Shown piece by piece: positions 47,174-57,856 of a stretch of 64,000 nucleotides of DNA. Numbering within the stretch: the stretch's first letter is position 1; each line of letters starts with the position of its first letter. Made by a program: the position numbers and the translations under genes. The notes under the pieces were generated by a model that searched no databases, had not been told where the DNA came from, and saw only the letters and a program-made list of their open reading frames with translations. Origin of the DNA: Corylus avellana (Eukaryota; Streptophyta; Magnoliopsida; Fagales; Betulaceae); contig NC_081541.1 in the NCBI RefSeq assembly GCF_901000735.1, positions 49,228,771-49,292,770 of the forward strand, read 5' to 3'.

Positions 47174-48154
47174 GAGAAAAAGAAGGATTTCTGGACAGAG
47201 ATTGCTTACTACAGAACAGTAAGTTGCCTTCCTGCCAAGTAAAATCTTTAATGCGAAAAAAGTCATTTTCAGATTTTTCTTTTTCCCTGCCCATATAAAC
47301 TACATAGCTAAAAACATAAGGCCTATTTTCTTCATAAATACTTAATAAAACACAAGAAACTTGGTGGGGAAGGCAATCTTGAAAATTTGCAAAGCCAACA
47401 TAGGGTACTAGTGTATCACATAATAGTGTTAGATCACATGTCATAGCAGTGCAATCCTCTTTGCCAGATCATGCCGCCACCTCATTTGTTAAAGGGTATC
47501 AAGCTCAATGTCCTCTGGTTTAGCGATCGAGCGCAAGTCGTATGCGTTCGAGCGCAAGTGGTGGTGCAGGAACTCAACATCTCGTTGGTTCAATGATCGA
47601 GCGCAAGTCGTATGCGCTCGATCGCAACTACACAGATATCAGCAGCAATGCAACTCACGATCAAGTTCCTTGTACAGCAAGGAAAGAAGATCAAACCGTG
47701 GCTGACAAGACACTAAGGGATTCTACAGATTTGTGTAGATATGTCGTGACATCACTTTACGAATATCTTTGTATTTTAGATTTGCATAGACTTATATTAT
47801 TCTACACCAATGTAATTAGCCTATTTAAGCTAGACTGTAACTTCAGTTTGAGATTATTGAATACACGAGAAATTCCTTGAGCAAATATCCTTCTTCTTCT
47901 TCCTCTTAATTCTCAAAATATTTTAAATAGATCCTACATATTGGAGGAGTACTATTGATGCAAAAACTATTGGTGCGGTTAGATTAAGAAATATACATAC
48001 ATACATATAGGTTTCAGATGTACATATATATTGCAAGATGTACATATATATTGTAAGAGTATTTTGGTAATTTTCAGCTTTTCGTTGCTTAGTTTGAGAG
48101 TTAGTAGTCATTTGGTTCTAAATCTAGTTTAGGTTCAGATTAAACCTTCTTTAA
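47174..48154. other. Spacer between distal duplication units, with LTR-like sequence
   Basis: Not shared by either duplication unit. The stretch from about 47480 to 47940 looks like a retrotransposon LTR: a pair of 70-bp-spaced repeats (GATCGAGCGCAAGTCGTATG at 47525 and 47595), then CTATTTAAGCTAGACTGTAA (promoter-like, near 47820) and TATTGAATACACGAGAAATT. No gag/pol was seen. The rest holds no recognisable feature. Confidence 0.5.
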
Positions 48155-48600
48155 CCTTGTGATCTAAGAAAGAAATAAAAGAGGTTTTTTAAAAAAAAAA
48201 AAAAAAGTAAGAAGAAGTATTCTATTTTTTATGGAACAGAAAAGGAGAAAAAAAGCCTCTATTTTTTATGGAACAGAAAAGGAGAAAAGAAGCCTGGTGG
48301 ATTTGGTCGGTTGTAGGAAATAATTCATTATGCAGAATAGTCGGTTCACATTTTTCTGTCCATAATTATTATTATTTTTTATTTTTTAAGGTAAGTGGTT
48401 CATAATTAATTATTACTTCAATAGTGAAAATTCATGACATTTGGCAGGATTGGAACTTTTAAAGCAGAAAATGCCATATGCACCTCAGCTTTCATTGTTA
48501 CTATATATTTTATATGTTTGTGGGGTGAGGGGTGGTGATGATTTCGATTTTTTAAATTATCAGTCTTTGCTTGTTATCTCAAAAATCAAATTTTTGAACG

Positions 48601-49310
48601 GTTGGATTGAAGTGCTGCAGGCTAGCAGCCGACAGAAAACCTCTAATGCTAAAGTCAGTAAATTTGTCGAGAAAATATAATTGAGAGAATTTTAGGGTAG
48701 AAGAAGCTATTATCTTATTTGGGATGATCCCTCCTTTATATTAGACTTCTAATTAATCATTAATGATACAGATAAAGATTAGTACTAGATAGGCTTAAAG
48801 GTTTAATAGTTGAATTTATGATTGGATCATTTCAAATTAGAATTATGATTAATTAGGAGTCTTGTCAATTTAGGAGTCATCTTGTATTTATTTAAAGATA
48901 TTTTGTGATGAATGAAAGAAGAAAAAATATTTGTGAAAGTTGTGGTATTCTCCCGCCCTAAGCGAAGTATTGTGGTATTTCCTACCTGAAATAGTTAATA
49001 TTATCAATATATTTTTGTTATTAGTTGTGGGTATCAATCACAACAAGTTACCAACAAAACAAGAAGAAAATTATTGAAGTGGCGCCAGTCAGCAGCCAAT
49101 AGGAAAACCTTTGATACTAAAGTCAATAAATTTGTTGAGAAAATAGAATAGAGAGAGTTTTATGGTATATATTTTAACTCGTACAATCTCATAAGTTTAT
49201 AATAGATGTACATACCCAAACACTCAATGAAAGTATCCCTAATATCATAGATCAAATCCTTGTAAAAGATAGTGCAGAGAAACTCTCTTTCTCTCTTTTT
49301 CTCTTATATA
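48601..49310. repeat. Dispersed repeat family R, copy C
   Basis: Nearly identical to copy B at 42334-43040 and more diverged from copy A near NSA2 (19660-20365). Same orientation and same internal direct repeats. Confidence 0.85.
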
Positions 49311-51098
49311 ATACAATATTATTATTATTATTATTATTATGTATGTGTGTGTGTGACGTGCTTTAAACTAATTATCTAACTAGTGTTGATCAAATTCAGT
49401 AGTACAATAATATATTGAAAAAAAATAATCAAAATAATATATCTAGTCATGATAAAGTAAAAGTATTCTAATACAGTCGGCAAAAGGCATTTAGTGAAGA
49501 ATTTTGAAAGGAATGATCGGTGATAATTTTGGTTAAAGAGTGTTTAAAAATATGGGAGAGAGAACCTTTTGAGAAATTTTTTTGAATTAAGTCAAAATCG
49601 TGGGCCACTGCATGTTTTTGCATCTTAATTAAGACATATTACAACTTTTGAAAGGGTTGTTTTATCGTTTTCCAAGGGACACCTCCCACAACCACCTATC
49701 ATCCATGGAAGATAATTGAATATATGGGGATACAAATTATTATAGTGTGATTACCTCATATAATAGTTAGTGGATGATAAGATTTTTAGTTGGATATGAT
49801 TGACCATGGTACCAAAATTTTGCCATATGTCAACTCTCATATGTAAAACCTACAAATCGGAGTCTACTCGTGACATGGCCCACCTACTCATGGCCCTATG
49901 GTGTGAGTAAGAAGAAGGAAGTTCTCTAAAGATGCATGTGAGCCGTGTACGTTTCGATATGGTTTACTAGATCTTTGGACTTGTCATATGGGTCAATTTG
50001 GGGAACTTTGAACTCAAAGGGAAGGCCAATTCCGTGTCCTTAATTGTGAAAGGGAGATCATATCCCTAGAGGATGTTGTCGACGAATAACTAATGTTTCT
50101 CGTTGGCCTTCTTAATGATCTCTGTAAACTTAGGTTTCAAGTCATGTATCGGAGCATGCACTCGGCTACCTTCTGTTGGGTGTTCTAGTTTATTAAGCTT
50201 GGAATCTTGTAGTTGTTGGGGTGATGGTAGACGAGTCCTTTCAACATGATTTCCTATGATGCTCTCGCGATCTTTGTTATTTCTCCACACTCATTAAACT
50301 ACTTATGAGTAAAAAAAATTAAAAAAAAAAAAAAAAAATTTAAATTTAATTTTTTTAAAAAAAAAATGAGAAAAAGTGAGAATATGTATCAAGTGATTGC
50401 TATTCATCTTGATGTACCAAGGGCTGTTAATTATAGTCATAATGCTTTTCGCCTATATTCTATTTATTTTAAAAATGCAGGAAAAAAATTGAAAATATTT
50501 AAGATTATTTACAATACTTTGATAATCAATCTTCAACATTTAATAGGGCCAAGAAAATCTTGGACATGCGGTAATATTGGACCCACAAATCTGCCAAGTT
50601 GTGCAAAAGAGCAGATGATTGTATGTGATTGAACATTATGAAGCATAGTTGTAATCGTGATAAAGATGTCAGTCTCAATCAATCAAAATACTTAAAGTAT
50701 TATAGTTACACTTCCCAAAAAGATATTTTGCACCTTTTTTTATTTATTTATTTATTTGGCAATGACCAATTCCTTCGATTTCTTCTAGAAGCCTTCGGTT
50801 TCATAAAGAAAAGTATAGCAGCATAAATTAGTAAACCGTTTCTCCTCTACCAAAAATTTAGGTATAGTGCTTACTTTTCTTTAATTTAGTTGATTACCTA
50901 ATTTAGGCATAGTTTTTTTAATTTTTTTTTTTTTTTTTTTACAATTATAATAGGACAAATCCAGTCTATTAATAAAATGGGTTGGAGGAAACAAAAAATT
51001 TGGCTCTAGTTGTTGATATGTTTTGGGAGGATTTTTTTGTTTTAAAAGTTTGAAAAAGCATTATATTGTGACTATAATATTTTCTATGTTGAGCCAAA

Positions 51099-51099
<1 letters not shown>

Positions 51100-51126
<27 letters not shown>
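51100..51126. repeat. (TAA)n microsatellite
   Basis: Nine or so TAA/AAT repeats within the unit-2-specific insertion. Confidence 0.9.
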
Positions 51127-51129
<3 letters not shown>

Positions 51130-51229
51130 TTTTCTATGTGGGGTCCAAACCTATATATATATATATAATCCCTTTATATGTGTGTGCAAATTTATTTAAA
51201 GTATAAGATTCTCATATGTATTTTTAAAA

Positions 51230-51405
51230 AGGAAAATGCTAGATGTTTTTTTAGTATTTTTTTTGGTGTCTTCTCAATTATGATGTTACTTTTAAAATCA
51301 CCAATAGATTATAAATTAATTATGATAATCTTAAATTCAACGATAATTTTAAAAGCTACTTGAGAGGATATCAGAAGAACACTAAAAAAGCGCATAGCAT
51401 TTCCC
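51230..51405. mobile_element. MITE of the GGRAAATGCTA family
   Basis: The left end GGAAAATGCTA is mirrored by TAGCATTTCCC at the right. Extended imperfect arms include ATGTTTTTTTAGT/CTAAAAAAGCGCA. It lies nested in the unit-2-specific 830-bp segment. No ORF. Confidence 0.6.
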
Positions 51406-53184
51406 AAAATCTAATTTAAAAGAATTTTATCCATCTAAAATTAAGGTGTTACATTTTAATTAGTACTAAAAAGATAAGCCTAGTTCTTATTAATGCCCAC
51501 CTTTTAAGTTTCTCTCACATCACTAATTAATTTCACTACTAATATCTTTATTTGGGCATAACATATGCTAAATAAAATACGTAAAAAGGTCAGAATTGAT
51601 GAATAGGGGCATGTTAAAAAAGAAAAGTCATGAGATAGAATTGTGAGACGGAACAAGTACGTTTACAAAAGTACAGTTAGATAAAAATACGTCAATAAAA
51701 GTATGTATTTTTTTCATTACTTTGTCCCGAGTACATCCAACTAATGGGGACTAAAAGAAAAGAAGAGAAAAGCTATGAGATAGATTTGTCATTGGCAGGG
51801 GTCATAGTACAAAAATTGATATTTTCATAACGGTATTCAAAATTCTTGGGGTTACCATGGACCCCAACACAAAGGGTAGGTCCGCCCCTGGTTGTGGCGT
51901 AAATGTGAAATTAGTTTTGATTATTTTGTAAAAACTAACTTTCACCTTAATTTCATTTTCTAACTTCCTTCTTTCATATAATTCGAATGATGTGTTGGTC
52001 ATAATTATTATGAGACTGTCATACAAAATGTTATCAAAAAGCATGTTAACATGCTAATTAAGTGAACATTGGAGTTTCATTGCACAGGCGAAGTGGGACT
52101 GAATTGATATAAAATGACTGAAGATAGTGTTTTATAATATAGTGCTTTGATGTTTACAAATCTGAAAACATAGAAATGAGAAAAATGGTAAGATATTGTA
52201 GGAAAATAATTTTTCTCTTGAATGTGATTCTATGAAATAAAGAGGGGTTGATAAAAAACAATATAAAGGTTTGTACTCTACATTTCATTCGGCTACTATT
52301 CATGTTTATCTTTTTTAATAATATTGATGTTTATGACACGGATATGACAATGGTTGATGAATACTTTTATTATCTTCCTTTTTTTTTTCTTTTTTTTTTT
52401 CATTAAATAAATGGAGAATATTAAACATGATCATGAATCTATTCGATGTAATCGAAGATTAAGGGATGATGATTTAAAATATTCAAACAACTTTAGAGTT
52501 AGATAATAATATTTTCATTATCGTTATTACCTTGTTATGATGTTTTGCAATTATATCTAATTTTTTAGTAATACTACAAGTATCTCTTGTGTCACTTTTA
52601 TGTTCCTCCAAAAAATGATATGGCTCTTCTCACCAATGGGTTCATGATTGATCATTATTAAATTTTGATCAAATTGTGATTTTAAGAGTTACGTCATTCT
52701 TGGAGGGACACAAAACGGACTTATAGAATTACTCATAATTTCTACATTATTCCATCCCTTTTCTCTTATTAGTTTGTTTTGGTGTAAAATGTTGTCAAAA
52801 AATGTTTTAAGTAGAAGACATTTTATTTTTTGGAAAAAATTGATTATTTTCCGCGGTTTGTTTGTAACTCTGAAAATTGTTCAAAAAAATATATTTTTTT
52901 AACGTTTAGTTCATATAAAAAATTACCAAATATGTCTTATATCTCTAATAGCTTATTTGGTTTGAGATTAACAAATAGGTCGTTGATCGATTAACCTATA
53001 TTTTTTTTTCTTTTTTCCTTTTTGTAAGTTTCCAATCTTCAATGTTTTACCAAGGAAAATTAGAAAATGAGGAATGCTGCAAATTTTACATGAATTTAAT
53101 ATAAAATTAGCGAATTAGGGTTAAAGTGTCTGATGTGTTTAAGTAAATGAGTTTAGTTAGAGTTTATCTATATATATATATATA

Positions 53185-53288
53185 TAGCATTAATATCATG
53201 TATTGGGTTCAAATCATGTTGGGATATATATATATATATATATATATATCCCAACATGATTTGAACCCAATACATGATATTAATGCTA
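53185..53288. repeat. Perfect palindrome (39-bp arms around an AT core)
   Basis: AGCATTAATATCATGTATTG at 53186 begins a 39-bp arm that ends at 53224. Its exact reverse complement occupies 53249-53287, separated by 24 bp of (TA)n that is itself self-complementary. The paralogous place in unit 1 (about 47050-47095) carries only one, diverged arm. Confidence 0.95.
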
Positions 53289-53439
53289 GTAATTTTTGAC
53301 ACGACGAATATAGTACTCCTACTTCAAAATGAGATAGAAATAAGATTTTCCTTAATAATAGAAAATAAATTGAGCAAGAACGAGAAAAAGAACTTGGCAA
53401 GCAATAAATTTTTTTTTTTTTTGTTTTAAAATTCAGTCT

Positions 53440-53523
53440 AACAATCATTTCATTAATGAAAACATGCTTGAACAATACATTCAACTAATGTTCAAGCTAT
53501 TTTCATCAATGAAATAATTGTTT
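53440..53523. repeat. Imperfect hairpin (about 35-bp arms)
   Basis: AACAATCATTTCATTAATGA and AAACATGCTTGAACA on the left pair with TGTTCAAGC and TCATCAATGAAATAATTGTT on the right, with a short loop near 53480. T-rich and A-rich tracts flank it. It could be a decayed MITE; a small-RNA precursor is possible but unsupported. Confidence 0.6.
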
Positions 53524-54537
53524 GAAAGAAAAAAAAAAAAAAAAAAATTAACGTCTTCCCACGTCTCTTTTTTTCCGTCTTTGCCCAACTTATTTTCTAT
53601 TATTAACGATTAATCTCATTTTCTCTAGAAAATTCTTCTTTTGAGTTCCGTTAGAAGAATCTTTCAAAATTCAAATAAAAAACTCTTGCAATAATATAAT
53701 ATTGATAATACTCCAATTTTTTTTTTTTTGTTAATATATTAATTCACTATTTACTCTAAAAAATTAAATTAATAAATAATAGTATATTTATTTAAATTAA
53801 TATTTTAACACTTCTATCAAAGTCCCCTCCAACTTATAAAAAATATTTCAATTAAAATACGGAATAAACTGTAAAATCAATTTTCGAAGTCATGATCTTA
53901 ATTTTGATATATATTAAATTAACATTAATCTTAAAAATTAATCAATTTAATTTAATTATTTAAAGTAATATTTTAAGATAATGTGTAATTTTCAGTTTTA
54001 TCCGTAGATTTATTTTTACCTGTTTTTAAGGGTATTCAAGAAAATCCACAACTGATAGAGAGAGTCAGAGAGAGAGAGATGAGGCATGCTACCGGGTTGA
54101 CAACTTGGCATTGAATAAAATAGAATAACAACAACACGTGTGCTAAACCACTTTGCAACTGATTGTGGAAATAGAGACGTTAGTTCTGAGGAAATTCTAC
54201 TGCCGGGTTCGATTTGTCTCTCATTTTCCAAAAATATATGTTTATTTGTTAGTAGTTTCTCCGAATTCATTCTCTCCTTGAATCTCCCATCAACTTTCAA
54301 AGTCCATTTGTCACTATCTACACTGAATCTTCTTTCCCTTCCGAATCCCAACCTTTTAGTTTCACTGTTCATTTCCTGTTTTCAAACTGCTTCAAAAATT
54401 CTGTTAATTTATTATTCAGTACTGAATCTTCGATGCCCATTTCATTAAAGATCTCAACTTTATTTCAAAATCTTCAATACCCAGTTCCTCAAATTTCTTA
54501 AATTTCATTCTCTGCCACCCCATCTGGAAATCTGCAA
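53524..54537 (+). other. AT-rich spacer and presumed 5'UTR/promoter of the NT-C2 gene
   Basis: 53524-53990 is AT-rich with no feature seen. From about 54050 the composition changes. GAGAGAGTCAGAGAGAGAG at 54058 and the CT-rich text at 54240-54530 are typical of a plant promoter/5'UTR ahead of the ATG at 54538. No TATA box was assigned. Confidence 0.45.
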
Positions 54538-57500
54538 ATGGGAGTGAAGCTGATACGGTGGCCGTCGTGGCCACCACTGTCGTCGAAGAAATTCGAAGCA
54601 ATAATTGTTGTCCGCCGGCTTGAAGGATTAAGTTTAGCTCAAGATATGGGAGAGAAGTCACTGATGATGTGTGAGATCAAGTGGAAAGGTCAGAAGGTAG
54701 CTTTGAGGTCACTGAGGCGACATGGGAAGAGACATCTCACCAAAGAAGTGGGCGTTGGAGATGGTGGGGTTGTGGAATGGAACGAAACGTTTCGGAGTGT
54801 GTGTAATTTCTCGGCCGAGAAGGAGGGTGTGTTTAGTCCATGGGAGGTTTCATTTACAGTGCTTCTCTCTGTGAGTTTGTTATTTTTTTTTCTTGCTTAC
54901 GATTTTTCTTTTAATTCTTTGTGTTTGGATGATTTTGGGATTAATTCATAATATTGGTTTTTTTAGAGGGATTTGACTTTTGATGCTACAGAAATTTTGG
55001 ATTTTTTTTTTTTGGTTGCAAATTCTCTTGTTATTTCTTGTTTATTCACCCTAAACAGAAATTTCTTTGTTTTGGATTGTTGTAAATGGTGGATTATAGG
55101 TTTTTGTGATCGTAGATTTATTTTATGGTATTTTTAGTTTGTGGATTATAACCTATTCTTGGTTATTATATTGGAGATATTGTGGATGATTGGTTTGCTC
55201 AGTGTAGATTCATTAGTTTCCGTAAGAATATGCTCATGTGTGATTTTGGTGCTGCCTTTATTGTTGATCCTTTTTGAATTAAAATTCAAAATGTCCTTTA
55301 TGGTTTCTGAATCTACCAATGCTGAAATCTTTGTTGTCACGGCTTTACAACTTGGTTCAAAGATGCCACTTTGACACTTTTAGATGTTTGGCTGGCACGC
55401 ATATAGGGATGAATGATGCTGGCATACTCTCCTCTACAGAATTTGGTCAATTTTGTTGCTTTAGACTTTTCAATATTTGAGTAAAGGTGCTAATAAACTT
55501 GGACATGCTTTATTTATTTATTATTATTATTTTTTCTCACGAGAAAATCTAGTCGGTGTTGTGAAATGGTGTGTGGTGTGGAGCTTGCACTTTTTATCAG
55601 AATGTTGTAATTTGTCTCCACCAATTTAAGGGCCATGTCCAACGTTTTATATTGCTTCTGGAGGTTTGTGTTTAGTGTTGATTTGTGGGTTAATTGCTGA
55701 TACTAAGATTTGGATTTATTTATTTGCATTTGGATTTGTTCTTTTGAATTTAGGGTATGAATGAAGGGTCCAAAAACAGGGTTACTGTTGCTGGAACTGC
55801 ATCACTGAACTTAGCAGAATATGCTTCTACCGCTGACGGACAAGGGATTCGAATCAATTTTTCCATCAAAGTACCTGTTAGGATTACTGACTGTAGTCCC
55901 TCACTTTGTGTAAGTGCCTTATATAGTATTTTAGTAGGATTTTTATATGATTTCTCCTACCATTTATCTCTTTATGTGTGTTCGTGTTTTGGAAATTTGT
56001 TTATCTCATTTAAGTTTATTCATAATGCAGTTATCTCTCAATTTATTGGAATTAATAACTGTTCAAGAACCTTCAGAGGTAGTGCATAAATCAATAGTGT
56101 GCCTTGCACTGTCGCCCTGTTATTCGGAAGCTCACCCAACTGAGAAAAATGAGTTGTCTGCCCTTAAAGCTGGTCTAAAAAAAGTGAAATCCTTTGCAGA
56201 TTATGTGTCGATTGGAAGAGCAAAGAAGGCAAGCCGTGAAGGAGAGAGCAGTGATGGCAGGTGCTCTGACAGAAGCGTGGATCTTGAATTCAATTATCCC
56301 TTTGACACAGATTCACTTGAAGGTGATGATATCGAGGGGCAATCAAAGGAGGATGATTCTAGCATTAGGCAACCGTTCAGTTATGAAACATTGGCCTCTG
56401 CAAACTGTGCCAAAGGATTATCATATTCCAATACAATAAACAATGGTCATGATGAATGTTGGATCTACTATAATAACTGTAAATTCTACAATATTGAGAA
56501 TTTACATGCATCTCTCTCTGAGCAGATCCTGCAGCGAAATTTGAAGTTTAATATCCTTTCTTGGAAGAAAAGGAAACTAAGCTTCAAGTCTCCTAAACCC
56601 AAAGGGGAACCTCTTCTGAAGAAACATTACGGCGAAGAGGGTGGGGATGATATTGATTATGATCGTAGGCAGCTTAGCTCCTCTGATGAGTCTAGCCTTG
56701 GGGTATGTATCAAACATTTTCCTCGTTGATGTTCTTTTAAATAAAATATTTATTTTTCAACTAATGTCAATTTATTTTCTGGCAGCGGCACAGGGCTGAA
56801 GAAGGTTTCAACACTAGATTGTCAATATCTGAATTTGGGGATGACAAATTTGCTGTAGGTAGTTGGGAGTGTAAGGAAGTAACCAGCCGTGATGGACAAT
56901 TGAAGCTCCAAACTCAAGTATTTTTTGCTTCAATTGATCAAAGGAACGAACGTGCTGCTGGAGAGAGTGCATGTACAGCTCTGGTTGCAGTTATTGCTAA
57001 TTGGTTGCATTCCAACCAAGATGAGATGCCCACCAAGTCTGAATTTGACAAGCTGATTAGAGATGGATCATTAGAATGGAGAAATCTTTGCAAGAACGAT
57101 GTCTACATAGAACAATTCCCTGACAAACACTTTGATCTCGAGACTATTCTCCAAGCTAAAATTTGTCCTGTTTCTGTTGATCCAGAAAAATCCTTTGTTG
57201 GATTCTTTCATCCAGAAGGATTGGAAGAGGGTGGTTTTGACTTTCTTCATGGTGCCATGTCCTTTGACAGCATATGGGATGAGATCAGCCTTTCTGCATC
57301 AGACTGCCCAAGCAATGGTGAGCCTTTTGTCTACATTGTATGTTGGAATGATCACTTCTTTATCCTGAAGGTCGAGGAGAATGCTTACTATATCATCGAC
57401 ACTTTGGGGGAGAGACTCTATGAAGGATGCAACCAGGCATATGTCCTGAAATTTGATAAAGACACAATAATTACAAAATTATTGAATGAGGGTCAAGCAT

Positions 57501-57856
57501 CAGATGAAAAGCCTGCCAATGCCAGTGATAAGATGCAACCTAAAAGCTACGAGAAAACCTCAGGTGAGGAGACTGTGGTAGTCCAGTCTAATGAGTCATC
57601 TGATGAAAACAGTGAGAGTGAAAATATTGTATGTAGAGGGAAGGAATCATGCAAGGAGTATATTAAGAGCTTGGCTGCAATTCCCATACGGGAATTAGAG
57701 GCTGATACCAAGAAGGGGCTGATGGCTTCTGCCTCTTTTCCTCACAGGCTACAAATTGAGTTCCATTATACCCGGTTCTTGCAGCCGATGGTTGAATCTC
57801 CAGTTGCAGAAACAACAATGGTTGATCCGCCAACAATAGCATTGGTAGTTGCATAG
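54538..57856 (+). CDS. NT-C2 (EEIG1/EHBP1 N-terminal) domain protein, 743 aa
   Basis: Four coding exons: 54538-54870, 55754-55909, 56031-56702 and 56786-57856 (TAG), all in phase 0. Residues about 8-190 form an NT-C2 domain, a lipid/membrane-binding C2-like fold found in EEIG1, EHBP1 and plant plastid- or membrane-movement proteins. Visible landmarks are KFEAIIVVRRLEGL, CEIKWKGQK, VEWNETFRSVCNFS, ASLNLAEYAS and a final strand, SLNLLELITVQEPSE. Residues 190-400 are polar and probably disordered. Residues about 430-625 are a second conserved region with DQRNERAAGESACTALV, SFVGFFHPEG and IVCWNDHFFILKV...YYIIDTLGERLYEG. Cys450, His577 and Asp592 are placed as in a papain-like triad. After an acidic Ser/Glu-rich linker, FHYTRFLQPM lies near the C terminus. 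ATG choice: first in-frame Met, followed by MGVKLIRWPSWPPL. The exact ortholog name was not assigned. Confidence 0.9.

Larger units (their letters stand above)
48155..53361. repeat. Distal tandem duplication, unit 2
   Basis: Second copy of 41917-47173. Compared with unit 1 it lacks the MITE at 44090, the insertion at 44624 and about 470 bp including the NSA2-flank fragment at 46525. It gains about 830 bp between roughly 51060 and 51890, whose right end is GGTCCGCCCCTGG. It also gains a 41-bp local tandem duplication near 48220-48300, and a perfect palindrome at 53185-53288. Confidence 0.88.

Noticed and set aside
47508..47880. Open frames of 65 and 112 codons
   Set aside because: They read through an LTR-like sequence and carry no recognisable domain.
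53165..53290. Origin of replication or transcription terminator at the palindrome
   Set aside because: This is plant nuclear DNA with no such context; a rearrangement product is simpler.
54140..54448. 102-codon frame upstream of the NT-C2 ATG
   Set aside because: It lacks an ATG start and lies in 5'UTR-like, CT-rich sequence.
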